Source: Ariolimax columbianus
Taxonomy: Eukaryota > Mollusca > Gastropoda > Stylommatophora > Arionidae
Assembly (NCBI GenBank): GCA_036924085.1
Contig: JAVGWX010000019.1
Location: forward strand, 10,904,196 to 10,968,195
DNA: 64,000 nucleotides
Reading direction: 5' to 3'
Shown: in pieces, positions 1 to 10,438 of the stretch
Layout of the letters: every line of letters starts with the position of its first letter
Position numbering within the stretch: position 1 is the stretch's first letter
Notes under the pieces: model-generated
The model's database searches: none
The model's input: the letters and a program-made list of their open reading frames with translations, nothing else
Told to the model about the DNA's origin: nothing
Program-made: the position numbers and the translations under genes

Positions 1-497
1 AAAAAGCCACTCTTTCGTCCAGCCACCTCGGTGGAATGAAACGAGAGATACCCTTTCGATCAGCCACTTTGGTGGAATAAAACGATGGAAAATGGGTCAT
101 AAAAAGGCGGCGGAATGTCTGAAAGAGACCAACAGTAAATGAGTGCGAGATTGATGTAAAGGACAAGAAAAGCCGTATAGCAAGGAATCAAGGTATAAGA
201 AATGGGAAGAGTTTATAACTGTGCTGGTAAGATAAATAAACCTCGCGAAGTTCTAGATCATGAATCGGAGGATGCACATGAAGCGGACAAGCCTGCATGT
301 TCACTATATTCAAGACTCAACGGAGACAATCCTGAAAACAGAGGAAGGTAATGGTCACCGGCTTCCTAAGTGACATGTCACTCAAACTGACATAAGGATA
401 GAAACGTAAGTCAAAGATATTCGTGCATTGATTCATGACAAGGCCGTCTTATAATTTAAATTGATGTAGAATGTGATCTACTAAACAGCAAGCACGG
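1..497. other. unassigned sequence with a short direct repeat
   Basis: No gene recognised. A motif beginning cagccacctcggtggaat near position 20 recurs with few changes near position 62, so a unit of about 43 bp is present about twice. The rest shows no open frame or repeat I can name. Confidence 0.4.
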
Positions 498-1030
498 GGT
501 CAGGCAAAATATACTGATAAGACATGTTAGCCAGGGTCAGACAAAATATATTGAACTGACATGTTAGTCAGGGTCAGGCAAAACATACTGATCAGACGTG
601 TTAGCCAGGGTCAGACAAAATATACTGATCTGACATGTTAGTCAGGGTCAGGCTAAACATACTGATCAGACATGTTAGTCATGGCCAGACAAAATATACT
701 GATCAGACATGTTAGTCAGGGTCAAACAAAATATACTGATCAGACATGTTAGTCATGGCCAGACAAAATATACTGATCAGACATGTTAGTCAGGGTCAAA
801 CAAAATATACTGATCAGACATATTAGTCAGGATCAGACAAAATATACTGATCAGACACATTAGTCAGAGTCAGACAAAGTATACTGATCAGACATATTAG
901 TCAGGATCAGACAAAATATACTGATCAGACATGTTAGTCGAGGTCAGACAAAATATGCTGATCAGACATGTTAGTCAGGTTCAGCCAAAACATATTGATC
1001 AGACCTGTTAGGGTCAAAGAAAATATACTG
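498..1030 (-). repeat. 37-bp minisatellite, about 14 copies, derived from the tail of element A
   Basis: The unit on the plus strand starts ggtcagacaaaatatactga and is 37 bp long, with scattered substitutions between copies. On the minus strand it reads as the repeated 3' tail of dispersed element A, whose body follows directly at 1031-1160. It is about 80% identical by eye to the 38-bp array at 22011-22709, which also adjoins an A body. Confidence 0.9.
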
Positions 1031-1160
1031 GCCAAGACCCTCACCTCAACTTCCACGCAGTCCTCCTTGTAAATGGACTGTTCTTCTTGGCTGTCTGGCA
1101 AGCAAGGTGGGGGATTGGCATTCACAACAACAACAGCAGCAAGAACACTCTCACTGGTTC
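1031..1160 (-). mobile_element. dispersed element A, copy 1 (3' body)
   Basis: The reverse complement contains the A signature: the run ATCCCCCACCTTGCTTGCC, then a gagGTGAGGGTCTTGGCCAG block just before the tandem tail. At its other end (1121-1142) it runs into an AAC/AGC microsatellite, the expected GTT-rich 5' side, but most of the 5' half of the element is missing. The element class is unknown; no coding capacity is visible. The open frame over 934-1245 is a by-product of the repeat. Confidence 0.65.
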
Positions 1161-2551
1161 TAATGGAGAACAACACAACAAAATGAAGCAGCTGGGCAAT
1201 GAATGTATTGAAAGCGAAAGGTGCGAATGATTTGAAAACCAGCATATATAATGCCGCAGTGACTGCGGAATGGTTTTACAGCTACATCCACCCCATTCCT
1301 AAATCTGACATGAACCCATTGACGCTAACTAGCTATATAATCATCACCTTACGAAAGTTTATGACAAATTACTAGAATGACAATCTTAGTAGTTAGAGAC
1401 CAATTAAAGAGAGTCGAGGTAAGGCTGGGACATCTGCTCATGGCGTTTATGAAGGTTTCCCTTTGAAGCATGAGCCAGCCGATATGGCTCTTTGTACGGA
1501 CGATGCAAATAACTATGTGGACTATCGGATTTGGTGTGCTCTTAGATGAAATGTTGGATCAATCCAAGGATGAAGAGCTGGTTAGTAGCTGCCCTGATGG
1601 AATGAACTAATCCAGTCTTGAGACCATGAACATCCGAACTTATGCGCATATGTTCAGGACTACCCAAGGGGTCCCAGCTCCAACTGTCTCCAAAACAAAC
1701 GTGACCAACACTCAACTCACAGGACCGTTGAGGTTGGCGGATGGCATTCTCACAAAGGGAATCTGATCATCGGAATGAAGACTTCCAGATTCTCATTACT
1801 ATGTTCCGGCATTATCAATGTAGTTTATTGCTTTGAAGCTGGCTCATCTTCATCGTTTCAATTTTCAAGATTGTCTGTCTCGTATACTATTTGAATAAGT
1901 CATATTTAATTATTTCGTCTTCTTTGGCGTGTGTCTTGAAAAGGACCCTGTGCCGTAGTTTACAGCACTGCCGCGATAACTGAGCGTTTCTGACAATTAC
2001 ATTCGATTTAAACTGGATACTTAACTTTACTAGGCAATACATGTTATGGTCAGCTTGTACTTGCCTGTCTCTACCACGCAATGGCACACATTGACAGTAG
2101 GGGAGCAGAAGCGTGGCATTTACAATTTAATAGCCAAATATGACTGCACCGATCACCTTCCAACGACACTTATTTATTCTTGAGCACGGGTCACAAGGCT
2201 CTTTCGTTCTTGGCTTCTTTCTCTGTTGTTTAATTTTGGGACATAATTATATTTTGTGTCCCCATTTTTCTTTTCCCATGTGCTTTTCAATTCATCGTAT
2301 TTGTGGTCACATATAAAAATGTCTTCATGGGGGTGTCCCCTGAGTGCTGCCCGGAACGAAGAGAATAGGCCCACTGTCACTTTCCTAGCATATCGTAAAA
2401 GGTGACTAACAGAGGGTTGTGTTTGGGGTAGCAACCTCATCATGTACACAAATACTGACATTATATTCAGTCACTGCCAAAGCTCAGATACAGTGTTTCT
2501 GTCAAGGAGCCAGTCGCAGCTCAAACCTAAGGTTCACATTGTAACGAAAAG
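1161..2551. other. no recognised feature
   Basis: Short open frames only. The stretch 1430-1760 has short protein-like runs broken by stops and could be a very old pseudogene, but I cannot name a family. Confidence 0.3.
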
Positions 2552-2689
2552 GTGAATAACTGAACGAATGAATGATACAGTTTCGTTTTGTGTATTTGTG
2601 AATAACTGAACGAGTGAATGATCAAGTTTTGTTTTGTGTATTTGTGAATAAATGAACGAATGAATGATGACGTTCTGTTTTGTGTATTT
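2552..2689. repeat. 46-bp tandem repeat, 3 copies
   Basis: Three consecutive 46-bp units begin gtgaataactgaacgaatga at 2552, 2598 and 2644. The third differs at several positions. Confidence 0.85.
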
Positions 2690-3640
2690 GAATCGTCTCT
2701 CATTAATGTTCAGCTGTATTTTTTGGTTACTTTATTGGTCGGCCATTTGATGGGAAATATGTGACAAAGACACATGTGGGCGAAGGTCGTTGTTCCGGAT
2801 GTGAAATTCAGAATGACGTCTCCTGTTTCAAAGCCGGTAATCTCAGCATAACAATACAAGAAAGGTTTTAACAGGATGTTAAGTTAACGAACGTAATGGT
2901 CGCCTGCAAGAAACGAAACTCTGCATAATTCACGGTCAAGGTAAGTGATTATATAAAGCTGAGCACACATATATGTATACACACACATATACACACATAA
3001 ACACACATAAACACACACACACACACTCTCACACACCCATTAACGTTGTGGTTTGGCTCCTGGAAACCACGACTTTAACTGAAACCACTTCAAATGAAAC
3101 AGATATTACAGTAATGTAAATATGAGTTTTGTTATGTCGATTTATGTCTAGCTAAAAATATTTCGTTTTAGATCTCCTGCAACATTACCCCTAAGCAGGA
3201 GAGCCACGTGATCTTTGGCTACCTCGAGTCAAGGTGCACATTTGCTTTTTTGTAAATGCATATTTTGGAAGGCATTTGTTTCCAATACAGGTCTACTGCG
3301 TCTAAATGAAACCCAGTTGTAGTGAGTATCCATCATCTTCAATTATTTTCTTGAATACTGCAGCTGCTTTTTCCTCTGCACATTCAACTCATTTGCAACA
3401 TGTACGAGTTTATTGTGTAAGTTTGAACGTTTCTTAAAAAAGAAATTAAATTACCCATGATGTGCCACAAATATTTCAATTGAAGTATTATCAACATCTT
3501 TTTGTTTTTAAATGTTCAAATGAACTGAGAGCTTGTGCCTTGTATGGACAACAATAAAACCACGTTGATGTTCATCCTCCATGCACGTTTACCAATATTT
3601 CTATATTTTCCTTGATACAACTTCTGTTACCAGGTAACTT
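2690..3640. other. unassigned sequence with a short CA-rich microsatellite
   Basis: An impure (CA)n/(ACAC) tract lies at about 2967-3036. Nothing else recognised. Confidence 0.4.
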
Positions 3641-3653
3641 CATATAAGCTAAT

Positions 3654-4003
3654 CGGGATCAAGATGCTGAGCAGCGCATGAGCTGCAGTGGTCAGCGACC
3701 CATAGCTGACTGCTAGCGTCAGAGCCAGCGAACCAGAGCTGCCAAGACCCTTCTACACCTTCACGCGGTGATCCTGGATAACAGGCTACAGCAGGGCAGA
3801 CTGGTTAAGGAGAAGGGATAGAAGAGGGAATGCTAACCCGGTACTAAAAAAATGCTTGCTGAAGTCGGATGTGTTGGAGCGAAAGGTGCAAATATCGCAA
3901 TCAAGCTATAAACTACGACACAACGCATTCCGTTCTATGGACTACGTTCTGCTACTTACGCCCTTACAAGGTTTGGTAGCTGGAGATTGAGAACGAACGA
4001 AGC
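3654..4003 (+). mobile_element. SINE-like retroelement family B, full copy 1
   Basis: This 350-bp element is bounded by a perfect 13-bp target-site duplication catataagctaat at 3641-3653 and 4004-4016, so the ends are precise and retrotransposition is clear. It starts cgggatcaagatgctgagca and ends in a simple GAACGAACGAAGC tail. It lacks an obvious tRNA A/B box, so it may be a SINE with a diverged head or a LINE-derived short element. Its middle contains a domain beginning CTGAAGTCGGATGTGTTGG that is shared with the tRNA-headed S2 SINEs at 9029 and 60440. Other copies: 8490, 44238, 55967, 61105. Confidence 0.85.
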
Positions 4004-4029
4004 CATATAAGCTAATTAAGATGACATTT

Positions 4030-4510
4030 GAACAACAATGAAGAACTGGACAGCGATGTTTAAAGAAGGACGTGAGTTAACGAAAGAACTTCCGAGAGCA
4101 GGTGAGGCGCATATTGTTTCGTCAACTCACGTCCGAGAGCAGGTGAGGCGCATATTGTTTCGTCAACTCACGTCCTTCGTTGAACATCGTTGTCCACTTC
4201 TTCACTATTGTTCTTGACACACTTTTGTCACCATACACTGCCTGCATTCTGCGATGAATGTCAACTGGTGAACATCTTTCCGCTGTTAGAAACCAAATCA
4301 CCGCTCGCTGATCAACTCTGGACGGATTCCGTATCACACCCTCCATGTTTTCAACGGTCTGCTGAGGAAACTATGAGTCGGAGGATAATGACATTTTGCA
4401 AACTTGACGGTTGGTATGTGCTGTTTACACCAAAAATAACGTCATTATGCGCATTGAACGTATGTTCACTTGTTGCAGTTTAGTCCGGTTTCATTTGAAC
4501 ACTCCTCGTA
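4030..4510 (-). mobile_element. mariner-like deletion derivative, folded back on itself
   Basis: The minus strand (4122-4346) encodes a mariner-type N-terminal helix-turn-helix region containing VYGDKSVSRTIVKKW, with no catalytic D,D,D domain. The 3' end carries the terminal inverted repeat ggtttcatttgaacactcct next to a TA, matching the mariner at 13421-14039. The left part (4031-4131) is the same transposase segment in the opposite orientation, making a head-to-head palindrome. A perfect 41-bp direct duplication (4091-4131 and 4132-4172) straddles the inversion joint. It cannot encode an active transposase. Confidence 0.8.
4091..4172. repeat. 41-bp perfect tandem duplication at a mariner inversion joint
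   Basis: The unit starts tccgagagcaggtgaggcgc and occurs twice without interruption. It crosses the junction between plus- and minus-oriented mariner sequence, suggesting a replication or repair slippage event when the fold-back formed. Confidence 0.85.
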
Positions 4511-5887
4511 TAATAAAATGATGGAGATTAAAAACAGCCAATTACTAAAGCAATGTTCCAACTCAAAAATGAATGACCGAACTGTCGTGTTGTCGACATC
4601 CTTTCTCCAAAACAACTTAATAAAATGTTCTGATCGAACATCGTCACCAAACAAGAGCTGTGTACTGTAGCATCTAAGATTACGTGTCATCAAAAATAGT
4701 TCACACTGAAATTGAATCGGCTACATACTGAGAAGACACTCTGATACCATCAGCAGAATCGTCATGCTCTGTGTATTAAAATAAAGGAGAAAGAGAGGTA
4801 GTCTAAAATCAAATTGGCGTAGAGTAGCAGACGCCCAAATTAAGATCACGAACCAGAGCAGAATTCAGATAAGCGAAGGCTGATTGGTTGGAAGGTGTTC
4901 TAGAGTTTGTTATCCTGAATAAAAAACATCTTCAGACATCAACTGTTGATCACCAACAGCTTCATCAGCTATCGGTCAGAGATTCAATATGAATACTGAG
5001 ACAGTTGGAGTAGTGAGTAGTTGATCGGCTAGTATGCTGGTCTCCTGACCTTGGGGGCACGCGTTCAAATTCTCATTTGGACATAGATTGCGTTTTTTGT
5101 TTTGTTTCTATCAGAGGGGAAACATAAAAACCTAGCCTAGACACTGTGTCAACTTATGAGAGAAGCAGCCTTTATTTCGCAGTCTTATCAGTCCTTCAGG
5201 TGGACCTGATCAATACATAACAAACATCGTGATAATAGTTGTTATATAACAACTGTCAATAATTGACGGGAAAAATATAGTGGAATGTAAGATCAGATAT
5301 ACCGGTCAGTTTAATATAAGGGCACTGGAAAGCCTTAACAGTATAACGGAAAATGAAATATTAGTTACAAATGAACAAATTTGACTTGGTTTTTGGACAC
5401 ACAACGGGATGCTGCTGATAATAGTGACCTTTACTGAGAATATCCTAAGCTGATCTTCCGAGCAAATCGTGGAGGAATATTTGACATACAAAACACATCT
5501 CCAAACACTGACCTCTTCAGATACAGCATGTACGTTGAAGTACTAATATTGATGGAGGAAATTTCACGCTAAGTAGTTTATCAGCCCTTGCTCCTCTGTT
5601 GTCTGTTGCTTATTTTTTCAATATTTCCCCAGCCTCGAGACAGACAATTTTGGGATGGTTTCAGTGGGTAAGACGATACATTTTACCTGTGTTTCCCTTC
5701 TACGACGCAGAGAGCGTCCTGGTTAAGAAGATGTGTCACTAATGTTTTACTTGCTTCTGAACGTGCTTTCTAACATTTTAGGTCAAATGAATCTCTAAGC
5801 ATTTCATCACGACGTTTGTGTTGATCAGGTCTCAGCATGCAGAACTTCCATTCTTGTCCTTTTTATCACTAGCGAATACGTGAACTA
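4511..5887. other. unassigned sequence, one weak tRNA-like segment
   Basis: At 5008-5100 a stretch with gatcggctagtatgc followed 25-30 bases later by gcgttcaaattctc resembles the A and B boxes of a tRNA-derived SINE head, followed by a T-rich run. No TSD found. The rest is not recognised. Confidence 0.3.
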
Positions 5888-6275
5888 ATTGTCAAGTCTC
5901 ATGGACCTCAATTGTAACATTTATAATAGTTAAGTCTCAGAGACCTTCAGTGTAATACCTAAATGTTTTAAGTCTTAGGGACCCTCAGTGTAACACTTTT
6001 AGTTGTCAAGTCTCAAATACCCAACAGTGTAACACTTATAATTGCCAAGTCTCAAAGACCCCACAGTGTAACACTTATAATTGTCAAGTCTCAAAGACCC
6101 CACAGTGTAACACTTATAATTGTCAAGTCTCAAAGACCCCACAGTGTAACACTTATAATTGTCAAGTCTCAAAGACCCCACAGTGTAACACTTATAATTG
6201 TCAAGTCTCAAAGACCCCACAGTGTAACACTTATAATTGTCAAGTCTCAAAGACCCCATTGAAACAATTATAATT
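5888..6275. repeat. 39-bp minisatellite, about 10 copies
   Basis: The unit ttgtcaagtctcaaagaccc plus 19 bp is 39 bp. Copies from 6003 to 6257 are nearly identical, while those before 6000 are diverged. Because 39 is a multiple of three, the minus strand stays open over 5999-6316 as a 13-residue repeat (GSLRLDNYKCYTV); this is not evidence of a gene. Confidence 0.9.
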
Positions 6276-6479
6276 GTTTCTACAACAAGAACATCAGCAA
6301 TGTAGAAAGTGACCACTGTAGCCTACCAAGTACATTGCATGATTCTACTGGGGTGAGAAAACTAATTAATTTTAACCGATTTGCAGCACGAAACCACCGA
6401 TCACAGAAGTGATATGATACACGCTTCCTGTGAGGAGTCTGGTACAGTATCTACACTATGCTTAGTATAGAGTTAAAAG

Positions 6480-6925
6480 AACCAGAAGGTAGTTGCTTAT
6501 AACAGGCTTGCAATAGCAGGTGATAAGAGAAAGGTGATAATTAGAAACGTATGATACAAAGCGAAGGAGTTAGGTGCTAGTAATAAACTTAAAATATAAT
6601 TTTTTTTGATTATTCTAAACTTATAAGCAGACAGGAATTAGTTGATAATGAAAGGAATATAATAAAAGTGACAAAAGATAATTGCTAATAAGAGGATTAT
6701 AGTAATAGGGATATACATTAATTGCTAATAAGAGAATTTTAATACTAGTGACAGGAGATAGTTGATTATGAGATGTTTATTAAGAAAAGGAGATATGAGA
6801 TTGTTAATAAAAAGAAACTTATAATAAGAGAAAATATAATGTAGTTGCTAATAAAAAAACAAACATAATAAGAGAAAACATTATTTAATTGCTAAAAAAA
6901 ACTTGTAATAAGAGAAAACATTACG
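6480..6925. repeat. degenerate older copies of the 41-bp repeat
   Basis: Recurring blocks of attgctaataagag and taataagagaaaac match the unit of the clean array at 7443-7910, but with many substitutions and indels. This looks like the decayed left part of the same array, separated by the insertion at 6926-7442. Confidence 0.55.
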
Positions 6926-7442
6926 GAGCAGCAAAGATGGCGCCATAACTGGCTGCGGGTCTACATTGCTCTTCTTTTTTTTAGTTCATTATTGATGCCG
7001 ACAGACCATTCATTGATTTTCCGGGAATTCACACTAGCCGACGATTTACACTTGTGTTCACAGAAACGTGTTGTTGTTTTCCATTTGGACTGGTTAATTC
7101 GTTTATTTTGTGTGTTTTCTTCCGTCTGATTATCTTGGAAGGGACAGGGGATATTTAAATACCACTAGGCTTAAACATGTGCCATACTTCCCGGTCAAGT
7201 TCACATGGCTGAACTTCACGAGATTGGCGCCGGTCGACCTAGCTGAAAACAGTGTCAGCTTTGTTGTATGAAATGTAAACACAACTATAATGAACTGCCA
7301 CCTGGAGAGAGATGGGTCCCGCCAGGTGTGTAGCGAACCCAAGACATTACGTTGTTGAATAGCCGAACGCTGGTACTACAAACTCGTTAAAACGGTGCCT
7401 CAACGACCTTCTAGGTTTTGGGACTGATGATGATTATGATAA
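6926..7442 (+). mobile_element. short LINE-like insertion (5' end joined to 3' end)
   Basis: The left end ggagcagcaaagatggcgcc looks like the 5' end of a non-LTR element, and the right end ttttgggactgatgatgat looks like the 3' tail of mollusc-type CR1/RTE LINEs. The whole reverse-transcriptase region is absent, so this would be an internally deleted non-autonomous copy. It sits between old and young copies of one minisatellite. No clean TSD was found; the assignment rests on the two ends. Confidence 0.45.
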
Positions 7443-7910
7443 CGTAGTTGTTAATACACAACTTAAAATAAGAGACGACAGAACGTAGTTGCTAATACAC
7501 AACTTAAAATAAGAGACGACAGAACGTAGTTGCTAATACACAACTTAAAATAAGAGACGACAGAACGTAGTTGCTAATACACAACTTAAAATAAGAGACG
7601 ACATAACGTAGTTGCTAATACACAACTTAAAATAAGAGACGACAGAACGTACTTGCTAATACACAACTTAAAATAAGAGACGACAGAACGTAGTTGCTAA
7701 TACACAACTTAAAATAAGAGACGACAGAACGTAGCTGCTAATACACATCTTAAAATAAGAGACAACAGAACGTAGTTGCTAATACACAACTTAAAATAAG
7801 GGACGACAGAACGTAGTTGCTAATACACAACTTAAAATAAGAGACGACAGAACGTAGTTGCTAATACACAACGTAAAATAAGAGACGACAGAACGTAGTT
7901 GCTAATAAAA
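7443..7910. repeat. 41-bp minisatellite, about 11 copies
   Basis: The unit starts gtagttgctaatacacaact and is 41 bp. The copies are nearly identical, with a few changes such as cttgct, agctgct and acgtaaaat. A degenerate unit continues past the right end (7890-7950). Confidence 0.9.
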
Positions 7911-8049
7911 AAAACATAATACAAGAGAGATCAGGTAATTGCTAACATAACCCATAACAAATTCAGCAGACATGACCAAGTGGTCAAGTAACTAAGATAC
8001 CTGTCTGTTATACAAAGAAGACTTAAACCAAGAGTTGATAGCCTATATG

Positions 8050-8289
8050 TACAAAAAGTAAAGTAACCCATAGCATTACTGCCGTAGGGGCGTGAGATGT
8101 TTAGTGATCTCAAATTTCAAATGCTCGGCTATCTGAGAGCGGAAGCTATCTTCTCTCCCTCGCCTCTTTTACTTCCCGGACTGAACCGGAACCCATTAAG
8201 GTTGGGTCGACCCGGGCGCCGTTGCATTTAACCCAGGATCACCCAGATGCAAAGCCAGCACGCTAACCACTGCGTTACGCGGCTCCCAA
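8050..8289 (-). mobile_element. tRNA-derived SINE family S1, full-length copy
   Basis: On the minus strand the element starts GGGAGCCGCGTAACGCAGTG, a tRNA-like A box, followed by a B-box-like GGATCCTGGGTTAAAT region and a body with GGGTCGACCCGGGCGCC. It ends in a ctttactttttgt tail. An 8-bp direct repeat cctatatg flanks it at 8042-8049 and 8290-8297. Related copies are at 17379, 43951 and 48432. Confidence 0.85.
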
Positions 8290-8489
8290 CCTATATGAAC
8301 TGTAGGTAATTTATTTAATTGGGAGGTAAAATATCAAACGTGCATGTCCATTGCGTGGCGACTGTAGGAACGCGTGTCTTTTATTACGCAGTCCCGCCCA
8401 TCAGCACTGAGATTAAGTGTCGTAATTACAACTTAGTTTATCTTGTTGTTATTGTTGTTGGTGTTATCGTCCACAAAGAATCAACATGC

Positions 8490-8861
8490 TGAGGGGATCA
8501 AGATGATGAGCAGCGCATGAGCTGCAGCGGTCAGTGACCCATAACTGACTGCTAGCGTCAGGTCCAGCAAACCAGAGCTGCCAAGACCATTCTGCACCTC
8601 CAAGCGGTGACCTTAGATTACAGGTTACAACAGAGCAGCTGGTTAAGTAGAAGAATGGCTAACCCGGTTCTTAAAAATACCTGCTGAAGTCGGATGTGTC
8701 GGAACAAAAGGTGCAAATATCAGTCAAGATCTATACTACGGCATAACGCATTCCGTTCTTCCGGCAGCATCCTGTTACTTACAAAGCCCTTTTCTTGGCT
8801 TGATAACCGGAGATTGAGAATAAATGATAATGAAGAAGAAAAAGAAGAAGAAGTAGATGAA
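8490..8861 (+). mobile_element. SINE-like family B, copy 2, with (GAA)n tail
   Basis: It aligns end to end with the copy at 3654 (gatgagcagcgcatgagctg at the start, gaagtcggatgtgtcgg in the middle) and ends in GAAGAAGAAAAAGAAGAAG. It is inserted inside the 5' region of element A copy 2. A short agaat repeat at both sides may be a TSD, but it is too short to be certain. Confidence 0.8.
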
Positions 8862-9028
8862 GAAGAATGCCCACAATGAGTAAGTGTACTATTTTGTGAG
8901 ACCTGAAAAGGATATTGAGTGGCGGGTTGCTGAAGCTTTCCTTACATTACGAGTGTGCTGGTGAAGGTGGACCGGTGTCATTCAGTCAGTTGTACGCTCA
9001 TACTATGATTCTCTTCATCTGTGTGTCA

Positions 9029-9292
9029 AGGGGACGGCGTGGCCTAGTGGTTAAGTGACACGGCTCACAACCCGCAGGTGCTGGGTTCAATCCCCACCAC
9101 AGCACCGGCCGTTACTCCGGAGAAGCAAACCCTTAGAAAAATGCAGGAGGAAGCAGACCCTTACATAAAATGCATGCTGAAGTCGGATGCACTGGGCCGA
9201 CAGGCGCAAAATAAAAACCACAGTGCAACGCCCACCGCCTTGGGGATTAGAGAAAATAAGGCGAATGCTAAAAAAAAAAGAAACAAAAATAT
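9029..9292 (+). mobile_element. tRNA-derived SINE family S2, full-length copy
   Basis: The head has an A box (TGGCCTAGTGG) and a B box (GGTTCAATCCC), as expected for a tRNA-derived pol III promoter. The body holds the CTGAAGTCGGATGCACTGGG domain shared with family B, and the tail is A-rich. TSDs tgtgtgtca (9020-9028) and tgtgcgtca (9293-9301), with one mismatch, flank it. It lies inside element A copy 2. Open frames over 9078-9521 are accidental. Confidence 0.85.
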
Positions 9293-9360
9293 TGTGCGTC
9301 ACTCACCACTGCGGGGATCACATCGATCCCCACCTCAGACTGTGATACGGTTCGCCTCGT

Positions 9361-9887
9361 ACTTAAACGTAAATTCTATTGGCAAACACACTAAATGTAG
9401 ATATTTCACGTTTTCAAGTTTTCAACGTCTCAAGTTTCCCATTTCCTCAACCTTCCGTGTAAGCCACAAACAAAAACCCAAACTGACACATCTATCCTCT
9501 GATCGCTTGCTCGTTGTTTAGAATGTTTACGGTAAGTCAAGAATTTCAGAGCCACGTCTACTTCTGTTTTCGTATTTTATCTATTTCCTCTTTTATTGTT
9601 TTGATGTATGCGTTTAACGCAACCGTCTCAAAAGCAAGCCACTACGCGGGCCGCATGTGGACACGAATAATGCCTCGTGGGCCAGACCACAGTAAAGTAT
9701 GTTTTCATTTTTGTTCTTGGACATGGACTTTCTGAAGTACGTGTTTTTTTGGGTTTGTTTTGGGGAAAGGGGCGAGGACTTATCGTGAAGTTGTTATGGA
9801 CAAAACACACAATCCAAACATGCAGACGTGAGGATTTGGCAAGGCATTTTCCTTTTAGGAAGTGAACTAATTAAAAATGAGTTCTTA
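9361..9887. other. no recognised feature
   Basis: Short open frames on both strands without recognisable family features. Confidence 0.3.
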
Positions 9888-10060
9888 AATTGGATACACT
9901 GGTCCACAAGGAGCAAAAATAAATATACAGTATAATCCCCTGATAGCAACCCGGTGTCTGCCAAACTGAACACGGTGGGATTCGAACCGGATAAGTTGGG
10001 ATTGGGAAATTGACGTTTTCACTACTAGGTTACATATCCAATCCATATTATTCTTAATCA
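9888..10060 (-). mobile_element. tRNA-like SINE fragment, apparently chimeric
   Basis: On the minus strand, GTAACCTAGTAG followed about 35 bp later by CCGGTTCGAATCCC resembles A and B boxes. On the plus strand, 9888-9930 (ttggatacactggtccac) resembles the shared S2/B domain in the opposite orientation. This may be two SINE fragments joined head to head. No TSD seen. Confidence 0.4.
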
Positions 10061-10438
10061 CAAAACAAAACGTCAATTACCTCGCCTACCATTACAACGG
10101 GCTTCACTGGCCGGATGCAGTCCGAGGACTGCCAATTTGAGCCTCGCTCGTGTAACGTGTACTCTCGGGCCAAAACACATCGCTTGAATCAACCAACCTA
10201 CCTATCAGCTGTTGGCATCTCAGCTGTCAAACTGATGGTGTTGTTGTTAGACTGACTGAGAAGATGTAGTCTTCTGTCGTGTGTTATCTGTTGTGTGGAT
10301 GTTGTTTTTAAATCCATACTTCGGTTGTATTTCTCGAATACATTCAGTTCATCTTTGGCTTTGGTCATCTTTTTTTCCTGCAGCTAAACTATCTGGTGTT
10401 ACATGCTGGTGCGAAAGATAGATTTGGAAGCATTCTTG
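10061..10438. other. no recognised feature
   Basis: No gene or clear repeat. A weak tRNA-like run is present around 10110-10190 but too diverged to call. Confidence 0.3.

Larger units (their letters stand above)
8447..9360 (+). mobile_element. dispersed element A, copy 2, split by two insertions
   Basis: The GTT-rich 5' flank is at 8447-8475. The body resumes at 8862 (cccacaatgagtaagtg) to 9019 and again at 9302-9345 (the ggggatcacatcgatcccca core). The gaps are filled by a B-family element (8490-8861) and an S2 SINE (9029-9292). The 3' tandem tail seen in other copies is missing. No coding capacity. Confidence 0.7.

Noticed and set aside
9029..9100. functional tRNA gene
   Set aside because: It is the head of an S2 SINE with an A-rich tail and TSD.
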